From Flavobacterium marginilacus (lineage in GTDB: Bacteria > Bacteroidota > Bacteroidia > Flavobacteriales > Flavobacteriaceae), in NCBI RefSeq assembly GCF_026870155.1, contig NZ_CP113975.1, positions 1,426,001-1,490,000 on the forward strand: a DNA stretch of 64,000 bases, written 5' to 3'. Within the stretch, counting starts at the first letter, position 1, and each line of letters opens with the position of its first letter. The notes beneath the pieces are model-generated. The model saw only the letters and a list, made by a program, of their open reading frames with translations, made no database searches and had not been told where the DNA came from. Below are positions 51,862 to 61,071 of the stretch, in pieces. Both the position numbers and the translations under genes were made by a program.

Positions 51862-53454
51862 TTATAATTGATATTGAAGAGAAAGTTGGAACTGCATGTT
51901 TATTTTGTTATTGTCAATTTGATATTGGTAGTTTCTCATTTGAGCAAAGTTAAATTTTGCTTGAATGCCTAAGCTGCCATATTTTCTATAAGCATAAGTA
52001 TTTAATGATAAGTCAACCCACTTGTTGTTGTAATCAGTATAAGCATCATAATAAAAGTCCATATTATGGGCATAACGTTCTACTTGTATTCCCCATACTT
52101 TATCTTTTTCCCAAACACTAAAATCTAAAGTTTGTAAATTACTTCCCGGACCAATACCAGCTCCTAAAACTTGCCCTTCATTAGTATATCCATGTAAAAT
52201 GATTCCATGCAGATACCATGCCCCAGCTGGTCTTACAATGCGGTCGGCACTTTGTTCCATATGAGTAGTTTCAAAATTAAATTTTAGATATTTGTTTTTT
52301 TCTTTGTTAAGCATAAATAGTTTATTGAAACCAAAAAGATATGCTCTAGAATGTTCTGGGGATTCAAATAAGTCAGTTAAATCTTGAGAATTATCATTCC
52401 AGCCACTCTCGCCATAAAATTCAAATTTTGATTCTTTCATTGCCCATCTAAAAAACAAAGATGCTACTTGATCTCTATTTTTGGGATCTTCATCGGTTAA
52501 ATTTTTCTTTTGAAAGGGAATGATTATTGGGAAATAATCTGAAAAACTGTGCCCCATATCATTATGATATACTTGTATGGCGCGATTCATACCTAAAAAT
52601 AAACCGGGAACCCATTTAGGATGATAATTTATCGAAAGACCATTAATATAACGCCAATAATTAGATTTAGGTATTTCATAATCAACGCCATCAATTATAA
52701 ATTGCGATTTTGGACTAGTCAGTCCAGAGCCTTCTAGTTTTCCAGATATGATTTGTCCTTCAAAACTTCCTATTATAGTTTCTATTGGTTTTCTAGTATT
52801 CAAGGTGAAGTGTAAAAAACCAGGTGCTGTATTACTCATTATTAGTGAGTTTCTAACACCAGGTCCCCACCATAAGTTTTCGGTAGATAGACCAAAAGAG
52901 AATTTTTTGATATTCAGTTTTATATTGCTTTGTCCCCATTTTAACTTACTATAGGATTTGTCTCCAAAAGAAGCTGGCAAATCAGTGTTGTTTAAATAAT
53001 ATACAGCATTGATATATCGAACTGAATTTGATTCTGTAAGGGGTAAAATTTCGTAATCAGGATTTGTGGCATATACATATTCAGGTTTTAACTGCATGCT
53101 CAAAATTCCATATTCGGCAAACATACCAGTGCTGATGTAGGTTTGATATCCTTTGGTAGGGATCATGGCACCATCGTTCCATCCATAAGGGGCAAAAGTA
53201 TTGTATTGTTGTGTTAATGTGATGGGAAGAATTTTTGTTATTATTTTTTCGGTAATTTCCGTGGTTTGAGTAGAATCTGTTAGCGGTAAGGCTAACGGTC
53301 TAAGAGTGTAAGAAATAAGTGGGTTTCCATTGCCTAATAATTGTTCATTTCTGCTTCTTTGTTCAATCATGTCGATAGATCCAACTGGAATATTTTGAGC
53401 TTTTAATGAGAACCCTATTAAAATGATAATTATTAATTTGAAATGGTTTTTCAT
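51862..53454 (-). CDS. Capsule assembly Wzi family protein
   Basis: A 530-residue outer membrane protein. I start at ATG 53454 (MKNHFKLIIIILIGFSLKAQ, a signal peptide); a -7 element at 53497-53504 overlaps the next in-frame start upstream. The family region includes FSFGLSTENLWWGPGVRNSL, TLNTRKPIETIIGSFEGQ and HPKWVPGLFLGMNRAIQVYH. The strands end LSLQYQL. Wzi is a beta-barrel that helps attach capsule or exopolysaccharide to the surface. An IS982 lies in its upstream region, 135 bp from the start. Confidence 0.9.
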   Translation of the reverse strand: MKNHFKLIIIILIGFSLKAQNIPVGSIDMIEQRSRNEQLLGNGNPLISYTLRPLALPLTDSTQTTEITEKIITKILPITLTQQYNTFAPYGWNDGAMIPTKGYQTYISTGMFAEYGILSMQLKPEYVYATNPDYEILPLTESNSVRYINAVYYLNNTDLPASFGDKSYSKLKWGQSNIKLNIKKFSFGLSTENLWWGPGVRNSLIMSNTAPGFLHFTLNTRKPIETIIGSFEGQIISGKLEGSGLTSPKSQFIIDGVDYEIPKSNYWRYINGLSINYHPKWVPGLFLGMNRAIQVYHNDMGHSFSDYFPIIIPFQKKNLTDEDPKNRDQVASLFFRWAMKESKFEFYGESGWNDNSQDLTDLFESPEHSRAYLFGFNKLFMLNKEKNKYLKFNFETTHMEQSADRIVRPAGAWYLHGIILHGYTNEGQVLGAGIGPGSNLQTLDFSVWEKDKVWGIQVERYAHNMDFYYDAYTDYNNKWVDLSLNTYAYRKYGSLGIQAKFNFAQMRNYQYQIDNNKINMQFQLSLQYQL

Positions 53455-53496
53455 GAATTTATTAATATGTAATGAATATGTTATTGTATAGAAATG

Positions 53497-53504
53497 CAAA
53501 TATA
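53497..53504 (-). promoter_or_regulatory. -7 promoter element of the Wzi gene
   Basis: Minus-strand TATATTTG fits TAnnTTTG, 43 bp before the start codon. No well-spaced TTG is seen. The IS begins 85 bp upstream, so this promoter is still complete. Confidence 0.45.
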
Positions 53505-53588
53505 CTTATAAAATGTAGTATAATTATTGTATTGCTGTATTGTAAAAGTATAGATTTATAATTAAACTTTCATTACCAATCCTTTTTA

Positions 53589-54600
53589 ACCTGAACTCGA
53601 TTAATAAAATACAGCCAATTGGTTAGTTTTAATCGTTTCGTATTTCAAAGAAGGTTTTTTAGGCAGAAAATTATAAGCAATTATTCCAGCGATAAGATTT
53701 GACAAAAAGTTGGTAAATGAACGATGTCTAGAATGTTCAACTTGGCAAATATTTTTAAGTTCATCGTTAACCGTTTCTATTATTGAACGTTTACGGAGTA
53801 AAATTTTATCACTCATTTCCATCAAACTATTTTTCATATTATTTCGAATACTTGTAATTAATTGGATTCCATCAACAAATAATAATTGAGAGAGTTTCTC
53901 GCTTATATATCCTTTATCACCAAATAGTTTTCCGAAAATAGCATTCAAAAAGCCCTCATTTTTCAGTGGCTCTCTATCATCTACGTTGGCTTGAGTTACA
54001 GCAAAACTTAACAATTCTCCTTTGTCATTAATGATGATGTGGAGTTTAAACCCATGAAACCAGCCCATTGTAGATTTCCCTGTAGTGGCAATACCTTTAA
54101 AAACTTTGTTTCTACTGATTCGTTTGTTTTTACAAACTCTAATTGGTGTTGAGTCTACAAACGAAATGCCTGTGCAATTGCCTAAGCAACAGGTTTTGGC
54201 AAAAATTGTCATTGGCAAAAGAACACTTTGCATTAGTTCTAAAAAGCGATTATAAGAAACTGTATTAGGAAATTCATTTTGCATATGCTTTTGGACATAA
54301 AAAATGTAATAATGCTTGAAACAGCGAAAACCACTCAAATGAAAAAGTAAATAAATTGTAATTACTTCTGATTTTGACATAATCGAAGGACGTTTGGAAG
54401 GTTTTCCTAGCAGAAAAGACTGTGTGGTTTTATCAAAATCTTTGCAAAATTCATCAACAATAGAAAAAATATCTGTAATTTTATCAAAACAAATCATAAG
54501 GTAGAGTTTAGTTAAATATTTAATTGTCAGAAATTTAAATATACTAAATTTTACCTTTTTCTACAAAATTTTCAACCAAAATTATTAATCGAGTTCAGGT
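53589..54600 (-). mobile_element. IS982-type insertion sequence
   Basis: A 1012-bp element with terminal inverted repeats ACCTGAACTCGATTAATAA at 53589 and at 54600 on the other strand. The flanking bases TTTTA are repeated on both sides and are a possible 5-bp target duplication. It holds one intact transposase gene. It is inserted between the Wzi gene and the DUF5672 locus. Confidence 0.92.
53601..54497 (-). CDS. IS982 family transposase
   Basis: A 298-residue transposase, intact. DDE residues are visible: Asp in GISFVDSTPIRVCKNKR, Asp in KLFGDKGYISEKLSQLL, and Glu in LLRKRSIIETVNDELKNICQ. The FHLSGFRCFKHYYIFYVQKH segment and LPKKPSL end are typical for this family. The start is ATG 54497. 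Confidence 0.95.
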   Translation of the reverse strand: MICFDKITDIFSIVDEFCKDFDKTTQSFLLGKPSKRPSIMSKSEVITIYLLFHLSGFRCFKHYYIFYVQKHMQNEFPNTVSYNRFLELMQSVLLPMTIFAKTCCLGNCTGISFVDSTPIRVCKNKRISRNKVFKGIATTGKSTMGWFHGFKLHIIINDKGELLSFAVTQANVDDREPLKNEGFLNAIFGKLFGDKGYISEKLSQLLFVDGIQLITSIRNNMKNSLMEMSDKILLRKRSIIETVNDELKNICQVEHSRHRSFTNFLSNLIAGIIAYNFLPKKPSLKYETIKTNQLAVFY

Positions 54601-54603
54601 TTT

Positions 54604-54836
54604 TAGATTTTTTTTCTAAAATATCTTCTGAATCTTTGCTTGAGCTTTAATATTATGAATGTAATTGAAGCTATGTGGAAAAGAAAGATATCTGGGTGTG
54701 TATTAAATATTTGGATGATGTAACGGTTTTTTAAATCAAACTATTGGTAACGAGATGTAGATAATTCTATTTTAGAGCTATTCAGGTCTATGCGAATTTC
54801 TGTAATTTGTGGCAAAATATCTGCTGTTGCCGTCAT
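54604..54836 (-). pseudogene. Possible gene remnant next to the IS982
   Basis: From ATG 54836 a frame reads MTATADILPQITEIRIDLNS, then stops at TAG after 31 codons. The same frame continues with FDLKNRYIIQIFNTHPDIFL, a hydrophobic stretch (FHIASITFIILKL) and a basic end RFRRYFRKKI, stopping near 54604 by the IS end. It may be a decayed gene or chance. The remainder of the gap to 54986 holds only promoter-like elements. Confidence 0.3.
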
Positions 54837-54866
54837 GTTGATTAGTTAGTAGTAAATTAAAACCAT

Positions 54867-54882
54867 TAAATTTGTACCTTTG
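54867..54882 (+). promoter_or_regulatory. -7 elements upstream of the DUF5672 gene
   Basis: Overlapping TAAATTTG (54867-54874) and TACCTTTG (54875-54882) fit TAnnTTTG. No TTG at proper spacing; the start codon is 104 bp downstream. Confidence 0.4.
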
Positions 54883-54985
54883 AACCTAATTTATTTAAAT
54901 ATTTAACTGAGGAACAACAGTATTATTTTTGAAAAAGCAAATAGTTCTAGTTACTGGAAAATCAACAAAAGCGGTCAATTAATAA

Positions 54986-55801
54986 ATGATAGATATACAA
55001 ACAAATATTAAAAAGAAGGTATGTGTTGTAATACCCATTTACAGCATTGATTTATCGGAATACGAATTAATATCATTAAAACAATGTTTTAAGCAATTAG
55101 GGGACTATGATATTTTTGTAGTAAAACCAGAAAGCCTTTCAATTGATTCTCAAATATTAAATGAGTTTATTTTTTTTGTTAAATCTTTTGAAAATCATTA
55201 TTTTAAAAATATTTTAGGATATAATGAACTCATGTTATCCGATTTTTTTTACAAAGAATTTTTAGATTATGAATACTTGCTGATCTGTCAGCTTGATGCG
55301 TTTGTATTCATCAATCAATTGGAATATTGGTGTAATAAAAATTACGATTACATAGGTTCTCCTTGGATAAAGACTTTTTTTAAAAATAAATCAGTTAACA
55401 ATTTTTACAATTTTATTTCTACTTTTTATTCGAAAAAGAAAAAGGATCGAAATAGAATATTTTTCAATGTTGGGAACGGCGGTTTCTCACTGCGTAAGGT
55501 TAGTGTTTTTTATACTATCAGTAAGGAGAATAAAGAATATATAACTAATCTGTTAGCTGATAAAAAAGGAAGCTTAGACTCAATTGAAGATGTTTTTTGG
55601 TCTTTTAAAGCGAAAGATTTTTATGAAAATTTCAATATTCCTCATTATCAAGAAGCATTGAAATTTTGCATTGATAGAAAACCAAAGCTTTCAATTCAAT
55701 TGAATAATAATGAATTGCCATTTGCCTGCCATGGTTTTAATAAACGGAAAGTTGTATCTTATTGGATGCCAATAATCAAATCTAAAATTAATAATGACTA
55801 A
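54986..55801 (+). CDS. DUF5672 domain protein (glycosyltransferase-like)
   Basis: A 271-residue protein. The Rossmann-like start VCVVIPIYSIDLSEYELISL, EYLLICQLDAFVFINQLEYW (DxD-like Q-L-D-A position) and FFNVGNGGFSLRKVSVFY match DUF5672, a family near GT-A transferases. Its end overlaps the next gene by 8 bp, so the two are coupled. Likely role: adding a sugar to LPS core or a related glycan. Confidence 0.87.
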   Translation: MIDIQTNIKKKVCVVIPIYSIDLSEYELISLKQCFKQLGDYDIFVVKPESLSIDSQILNEFIFFVKSFENHYFKNILGYNELMLSDFFYKEFLDYEYLLICQLDAFVFINQLEYWCNKNYDYIGSPWIKTFFKNKSVNNFYNFISTFYSKKKKDRNRIFFNVGNGGFSLRKVSVFYTISKENKEYITNLLADKKGSLDSIEDVFWSFKAKDFYENFNIPHYQEALKFCIDRKPKLSIQLNNNELPFACHGFNKRKVVSYWMPIIKSKINND

Positions 55802-56564
55802 TTTTTTAATTAATAAAGATTTTAAATCTTGTGAATCGCTTGTAAAAGAATCTTTGCTCCATTTTGAGACCTCTGGAAAACCTTTCGGAGATGGAAAAAG
55901 AAATATCATTAAGTTGTTTGAATTAGATGAAAAGACAGTAAATATCAAATCATTCAAGATTCCAAATTTGATTAATAAAGTAGCTTACAAATATTTTAGA
56001 AAATCAAAGGCGAGACGTTCTTTTGAATATGCTACATTTTTATTGGAAAAAGGCATTGGAACACCAGAACCAATTGCTTATCTCGAAAATTATAATTGGA
56101 TCGGTTTGAAAGACAGTTATTATGCCAGTGAACATCTGCAATGTGATTTGACTTATCGAGAATTGGTTCAAATTCCAGATTATCCAGATCATGAAAATAT
56201 CCTTCGTCAGTTTACGCGTTTTTCATACGATTTACATCAGAAAGGAATAGAATTTATAGATCATTCTTCAGGGAATACATTAATCAAAAAAAGGAGTGAT
56301 GGGAATTATGATTTCTTTTTGGTAGATTTAAACCGGATGAAATTTCATCAATCCATGTCATTTGAAATGAGGATGTTTAACTTGAGAAGATTGACGCCAA
56401 AACCTGAAATGATCGCGATTATGAGTAATGAATATGCTAAATTTATAGAGGAATCAGAATCTCTTATCTATGAAAAAATGCTTCATTATACAAACGAATT
56501 TCAAATAGGCATCGTCAAAAAGCAGCATTTGAAAAAAACACTTAAATTTTGGAAAAAATATTAA
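55794..56564 (+). CDS. LPS kinase, InaA/Kdo-kinase-like
   Basis: A 256-residue kinase-fold protein. The catalytic region has GIEFIDHSSGNTLIKKRSDG (Asp and Asn) and FFLVDLNRMKF (metal-binding Asp). The N-lobe contains KSFKIPNLINKVAYKYFRKS and GIGTPEPIAYLENYNW. The group phosphorylates Kdo or heptose in lipid A-core. It overlaps the DUF5672 gene by 8 bp, which supports a role in LPS core. Confidence 0.88.
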   Translation: MTNFLINKDFKSCESLVKESLLHFETSGKPFGDGKRNIIKLFELDEKTVNIKSFKIPNLINKVAYKYFRKSKARRSFEYATFLLEKGIGTPEPIAYLENYNWIGLKDSYYASEHLQCDLTYRELVQIPDYPDHENILRQFTRFSYDLHQKGIEFIDHSSGNTLIKKRSDGNYDFFLVDLNRMKFHQSMSFEMRMFNLRRLTPKPEMIAIMSNEYAKFIEESESLIYEKMLHYTNEFQIGIVKKQHLKKTLKFWKKY

Positions 56565-56612
56565 TTTCTAATGTTTACCTAACAAAATTAATTTAAGAAT
56601 AGCTTTATAGAT

Positions 56613-56675
56613 TGTCAGTTTGAGCCAAGTCGGAGTTTCATAGATGAATTTGCTTCGACTTTGCTCAGTTTGACA
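56613..56675. repeat. REP-like inverted repeat between convergent genes
   Basis: TGTCAGTTTGAGCCAAGTCG and the inverted CTTCGACTTTGCTCAGTTTG pair over about 23 bases with several mismatches and a 17-base middle. It lies between two converging genes, where it may help end transcription; the sequence type (GTCAGTTTGAGC) is widespread in this genus. Confidence 0.55.
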
Positions 56676-56705
56676 TTCGATTTCGATAAGTTAAGAAAAT
56701 AAAAT

Positions 56706-57782
56706 TTATTCTTTTGGTTCGAATAAATTAAGCTGAATAAAACCTTTAATTAATTCTAGAAAAAAATCAGGCTTGAATGCTTGGTACAATTCAGAATTTG
56801 CATTTTTTAATTGAGAGCGAGACATGTTTTTTGATAACTGTGGTTCATAGTCATTTATATGTACAGTAACATGTTTTTTACCATCTTCAAATGTTGCCCA
56901 AAGCTTTTTCTCTAAAATTGGCGCGAAAATAATAAAAGAAGGTTTGTCTAATGCTTTTGCCATATTTATAGCGCCTCCATCGTTTCCAATAATCAAATCA
57001 CATTCATTCATTAGTCCAATAAAAGACCTTAAATCTGAGCCAAGAAGATCAAAATAGATATTTTTCTTTGCTTTTTCTGAACATTGACTGTAAATGTCTT
57101 GGGCTTCTATAAGTTGACTAGGAAAATAGTTGAAAAGAATATTGACATCAAAATTTTCCGCAATATAGTCTATAATCTGAACCATAAATTTTGGAGGATA
57201 AGTCTTTTCAATTTCGCTTCCCAAAATACTTATAAGTATCGTTTTTCTTTCAGTATTGACAGAATGTTTTTTAAATAAAAGTTTCGCTTCATTTATTTCA
57301 GATTCAGAAAGGTATAATTTGGGTACAGGATCTAATTCTATATTTAAATGTAACGGTTCTAAAAGAGATAGCCGGCTCTCAATAGCCAATCCTTTATTAG
57401 TTTCAGGAGATTCTGCAAACGGCACATTATCAGTGTATATAAATGTTCTTCCTGGTTTTTTGTATGATATTTTTCTTTTTCCACCACTCAAAAGAACTAG
57501 AATCCAACTCTCTAGTTTTGAATAAGCATCGATTACTAAATCATATTTACTTTTTCGAATACTTAAGCCTAATTTTAATAATTCTAATTTATCTTTTCTG
57601 TGTTTATCTTTAAATAAAATAACGTTATCAATATTGGGATTCCCTTTTAAAACATCAATAGTACTTTCGTAAGCCAAAAAATCAATTTGAGCATTAGGAT
57701 ATGCGATACGAAGATTATTGCAGATAATGGTACTAACTAAAACATCTCCTATTTTTTTTTGTTGGACTACTAAAATTTTCAT
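56706..57782 (-). CDS. Glycosyltransferase family 9 (heptosyltransferase-like)
   Basis: A 358-residue GT-B enzyme. The start KILVVQQKKIGDVLVSTIIC with IGD is the GT9 N-terminal signature. The C-terminal lobe has ILISILGSEIEKTYPPKFMV and ECDLIIGNDGGAINMAKALD with DGGxxHxAxAL-like donor-site residues (here Asn replaces His). Members add heptose to LPS core from ADP-heptose. Opposite strand to the InaA-like kinase. Confidence 0.92.
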   Translation of the reverse strand: MKILVVQQKKIGDVLVSTIICNNLRIAYPNAQIDFLAYESTIDVLKGNPNIDNVILFKDKHRKDKLELLKLGLSIRKSKYDLVIDAYSKLESWILVLLSGGKRKISYKKPGRTFIYTDNVPFAESPETNKGLAIESRLSLLEPLHLNIELDPVPKLYLSESEINEAKLLFKKHSVNTERKTILISILGSEIEKTYPPKFMVQIIDYIAENFDVNILFNYFPSQLIEAQDIYSQCSEKAKKNIYFDLLGSDLRSFIGLMNECDLIIGNDGGAINMAKALDKPSFIIFAPILEKKLWATFEDGKKHVTVHINDYEPQLSKNMSRSQLKNANSELYQAFKPDFFLELIKGFIQLNLFEPKE

Positions 57783-57860
57783 ATTGGGATTTTAATATAT
57801 TTGGATTTTACATTTAAGAAACTATAAGACTAAATCCTATTGAAAAGGTTTAATTAAGAA

Positions 57861-58622
57861 TTAAGAATTTATCTTATTTGTTAAAAGCCATAATAATATT
57901 TGGCTTTTAAGTTTTCCAAAAGATTGAATATAAGCTAAAATATACCCTTCTTTTTTGTCAAGAAAACCTAGTTTTATAAAATATTGGTGGATAAATGAAA
58001 AAAAAGGGCTGGATAATAATTTAATAGCATTAGTTTTATATCCTTTCTTGAAATGCATTTTTGCAATAATATAGTTGTATGTGGTTTGCTTGCGATTATA
58101 ATTGTCAAAATCTTTATAGCCTAGATTTTGAATTTTATTGGATAATATTTTTGTTTTTCCTTTGTGAATCACTTTTCCTATAAGAGGAAGATCATCTTTC
58201 AGAGAGCAGAATTTTCTGTTGAATAATCGAACTTCGGTGTTGTTTTCGACTGCTCCATACTTTATTTTTTTATTTAAAAAAATAAATTCTCGTTCTATAG
58301 AATAGACGGTATTGCTAAAACCTTTTTCCGTGATTTTTAAAATTTCATCTTGTAAATCTTCATTTATTTCTTCGTCTGAATCGAGAAGAAGAACGATGTC
58401 ATTTTTTGCGAAATCAAGGATTGGTTTATCATTCGTATTCAAATCAATAAATCGGAAGCTCTCTTTAATGTTGTCTGAAAGGAAGTTTTCCTTAAAATCA
58501 AATCCAATTAAAATAATATCATCAGCAAAATGGAAGTTCTTTTTTATGTTTTCTAAATCTAGCTTTTGGTCAAGACAAAGAACAAATAAACTTAATTTTT
58601 CAGGACTATTATTTTTAGACAT
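57861..58622 (-). CDS. Glycosyltransferase family 2-like protein
   Basis: A 253-residue protein, started at ATG 58622 (MSKNNSPEKLSLFVLCLDQK). The central NDIVLLLDSDEEINEDLQDE gives the DxD-like metal site; VIHKGKTKILSNKIQNLGYK and NYNRKQTTYNYIIAKMHFKK match the C-terminal part of WaaE/KdtX-type GT2 enzymes. The N-terminal nucleotide region is shorter and diverged from typical GT2, so it may be a weak or altered enzyme. Divergent from the deacetylase gene, 59 bp away. Confidence 0.78.
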   Translation of the reverse strand: MSKNNSPEKLSLFVLCLDQKLDLENIKKNFHFADDIILIGFDFKENFLSDNIKESFRFIDLNTNDKPILDFAKNDIVLLLDSDEEINEDLQDEILKITEKGFSNTVYSIEREFIFLNKKIKYGAVENNTEVRLFNRKFCSLKDDLPLIGKVIHKGKTKILSNKIQNLGYKDFDNYNRKQTTYNYIIAKMHFKKGYKTNAIKLLSSPFFSFIHQYFIKLGFLDKKEGYILAYIQSFGKLKSQILLWLLTNKINS

Positions 58623-58681
58623 TTTTTCAATAATTTTGAACAAAAGTATTAAATATGTTTTATGTTTTTGAAAAAAAAAGA

Positions 58682-59395
58682 ATGAGCAGACTTCCCATTT
58701 TAATGTATCATAATGTATCATTGATTCGTTCGGATAATCAATCTCTAACCATTTTGGAAGGCAAACTAGAAGAGCAGTTTAAGTATTTGTCTTCACGCAA
58801 TTATTCGACTTTTCATTTTTCAGAATTGTCAAAACTACAAGTATTGCCATCAAAAAGTATTGTTTTAACTTTTGATGATGTTACAGAAAATCAGTTGCTG
58901 TATGCTGTTCCTTTATTAAAAAAATATAATCTGAAAGCAACTTTCTTTATTCCGTTTGAATATATTGGCAAAAGAGATTTTTGGAACGAAGGAATTGAAA
59001 AAATAATGGGAATCGAAGATTTGAAACAGATTGATGGTAGTTTGATAGAATTTGGATATCATTCCTATCATCATAAAAAGTACACTGAACTTTCAGATAA
59101 AGAAATAGCAGATGATTTCAAGAAATGCAATCAAATCATAAATGAGAATAATTTAAAAGTTTACACTGCTTTGGCTTACCCTTTTGGGAAATACCCTAGA
59201 AAAGAACCTTTTAATTCTCAATTCAAAAAAATATTATCTGAAAATAATATTGGTTTTGGTCTTAAAATAGGAAATAGACTTAATGAATTTCCATTTAAAG
59301 ACAATTATGAAATTCAACGAATTGATATAAGAGGTGAAGAAAGTTTGCTTGTGTTTATGCTAAAATTACGTTTTGGAAAGTTGAAATTATTTTAG
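58682..59395 (+). CDS. Polysaccharide deacetylase family protein
   Basis: A 237-residue NodB-like enzyme. I start at ATG 58682 (MSRLPILMYHNVSLIRSDNQ). The first metal motif is VLTFDDVTENQ (TFDDV in place of TFDDG), and the second is FGYHSYHHKKY, giving HxxxH ligands. YPFGKYP carries the later catalytic region. It removes acetyl groups from N-acetyl sugars. The end overlaps the next gene (opposite strand) by 9 bp. Confidence 0.9.
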   Translation: MSRLPILMYHNVSLIRSDNQSLTILEGKLEEQFKYLSSRNYSTFHFSELSKLQVLPSKSIVLTFDDVTENQLLYAVPLLKKYNLKATFFIPFEYIGKRDFWNEGIEKIMGIEDLKQIDGSLIEFGYHSYHHKKYTELSDKEIADDFKKCNQIINENNLKVYTALAYPFGKYPRKEPFNSQFKKILSENNIGFGLKIGNRLNEFPFKDNYEIQRIDIRGEESLLVFMLKLRFGKLKLF

Positions 59396-60124
59396 ATTTT
59401 TTTCTAAAAGATACAATTTTGCATATCTTGAAAATACGCCATAAGCATCATAACTTGCAGAAACAAGTCCAGGAACTCCATCTAAAAAAACTCTTTTTAC
59501 AAAATAGGTGTGAAAAAATCGGTAGAATGGCTTGAAGAATAATAGAAATAAAGTGGCTTTCTTTTTTTTGTCATGACTCATTTTGGCTTGAAACCAAGCG
59601 TATTTGTCTTTTTTATCCAAAAAATGATATATTTCTTTGTAGGTGTAATGAATCATATAATTTTTTAGAACACCAACTTTTGTTTTAATCACTAATTTTT
59701 CGTGAACTTCATTTTTAAATTTAGAGTTGTCGTTTTTAAATAATCGTATTACTTTATCGGTATAATGAAATAAAAAACGTCCCATAAAATAATGAGGAAA
59801 CCATATTTTATAAGCTAGATATTCTTCTTTTGAAATGGCTTCTAAAATTTCTTTTTCTAATTTTGGAGTCACTCTTTCGTCTGCATCCAAAAATAAGATC
59901 CAATCGCTTGTAGTTAAGGTTAGTGCAAAATTTCTTTGATTGCAGTAATTGTCAAACTTTCTTGAAGCAAATTTACAATCCATTTTTGAAACAAGGTCTA
60001 CAGTTCTATCTGTACTTTCGGAGTCTATAACTATAATTTCGTTAGCAAATGCAACTGATTTTACGGCATCTTCAATATAATCTTCTTCGTTATAAGTTAG
60101 AATGATAACCGACAGTGTTTTCAT
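59387..60124 (-). CDS. Glycosyltransferase family 2 (WaaE/KdtX-like)
   Basis: A 245-residue GT-A enzyme. LSVIILTYNEEDYIEDAVKS and IIVIDSESTDRTVDLVSKMD give the nucleotide site; DWILFLDADERVTPKLEKEI the DxD; and FKNEVHEKLVIKTKVGVLKN the acceptor region. The KKATLFLLFFKPFYRFFHTY end with VKRVFLDGVPG matches WaaE/KdtX proteins that add glucose or related sugars to inner LPS core. Confidence 0.93.
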   Translation of the reverse strand: MKTLSVIILTYNEEDYIEDAVKSVAFANEIIVIDSESTDRTVDLVSKMDCKFASRKFDNYCNQRNFALTLTTSDWILFLDADERVTPKLEKEILEAISKEEYLAYKIWFPHYFMGRFLFHYTDKVIRLFKNDNSKFKNEVHEKLVIKTKVGVLKNYMIHYTYKEIYHFLDKKDKYAWFQAKMSHDKKKKATLFLLFFKPFYRFFHTYFVKRVFLDGVPGLVSASYDAYGVFSRYAKLYLLEKNLK

Positions 60125-60178
60125 ATGTTTTTTTTAAAATAGCGACTAAAGTAGTATTTTTTTTAACAATGAAGAAAT

Positions 60179-60219
60179 AAAAAAAGGTCTTAATTTTTTT
60201 AAAATTAGGACCTTTTTTT
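60179..60219 (-). terminator. Terminator of dapD
   Basis: AAAAAGGTCTTAATTTT and AAAATTAGGACCTTTTT pair with one mismatch; minus-strand T-run follows. 20 bp past the dapD stop. Confidence 0.85.
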
Positions 60220-60238
60220 ATGTATAAACTGATCTTTT

Positions 60239-61054
60239 TTAAACAGCTACATCATATTCGCGCAGAGCATTATTCAATGATGTTTTTAAATCAGTTGAAG
60301 GTTTACGTGTACCAATGATTAAAGCACAAGGAACCTGAAATTCACCAGCAGCGAATTTTTTAGTATAACTTCCTGGAATAACTACCGAACGGGCAGGAAC
60401 AAAACCTTTCATTTCAACAGGAGTTTCGCCAGTTACATCAATGATTTTAGTTGAAGCAGTCAAACAAACGTTAGCACCAAGAACAGCTTCTTTACCTACA
60501 TGAACTCCTTCTACAACGATACATCTTGATCCAACGAAAACACCGTCTTCGATGATAACTGGCGCGGCCTGTAATGGTTCAAGAACACCTCCAATTCCAA
60601 CACCACCGCTTAAGTGTACGTCTTTACCAATTTGAGCACAGCTTCCAACAGTTGCCCAAGTATCTACCATTGTTCCGGCGTCAACGTAAGCACCGATGTT
60701 TACATAACTAGGCATCATAATTACACCACTAGAAATATATGCACCATATCGGGCAGAAGCTCCAGGAACTACACGAACACCTTTTTCGGCATAGTCTCTT
60801 TTTAATAACATTTTGTCGTTATATTCAAAAATTCCAGCTTCTAATGTTTCCATTTTCTGAATTGGGAAATACATTACAACGGCTTTCTTTACCCATTCGT
60901 TTACCTGCCATCCATCACCTTTTGGTTCGGCAACACGTAATTTTCCTGAGTCTAATAATTCGATAACTTCTCTGATAGCATCAGTAGTTTTTGTTTCCTG
61001 CAGTAAAGCTCTGTTATCCCAAGCTTGCTCTATAATTGATTGTAATTCGTTCAT
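60239..61054 (-). CDS. dapD: 2,3,4,5-tetrahydropyridine-2,6-dicarboxylate N-succinyltransferase
   Basis: A 271-residue enzyme of the lysine and meso-diaminopimelate pathway, which uses succinyl-CoA. I start at ATG 61054 (MNELQSIIEQAWDNRALLQE), which gives the standard length; the promoter -7 box at 61072 lies downstream of an upstream in-frame start. Left-handed beta-helix hexads are visible from GVRVVPGASARYGAYISSGV to VLGANVCLTASTKIIDV. The C-terminal RSVVIPGSYTKKFAAGEFQV is also typical. Confidence 0.97.
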   Translation of the reverse strand: MNELQSIIEQAWDNRALLQETKTTDAIREVIELLDSGKLRVAEPKGDGWQVNEWVKKAVVMYFPIQKMETLEAGIFEYNDKMLLKRDYAEKGVRVVPGASARYGAYISSGVIMMPSYVNIGAYVDAGTMVDTWATVGSCAQIGKDVHLSGGVGIGGVLEPLQAAPVIIEDGVFVGSRCIVVEGVHVGKEAVLGANVCLTASTKIIDVTGETPVEMKGFVPARSVVIPGSYTKKFAAGEFQVPCALIIGTRKPSTDLKTSLNNALREYDVAV

Positions 61055-61071
61055 TTTTGATAAATTTTTCG

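Noticed and set aside
53589..54600. IS982 as part of a composite transposon with the IS1182
   Set aside because: Different families with unrelated ends, 15 kb apart, with core genes between.
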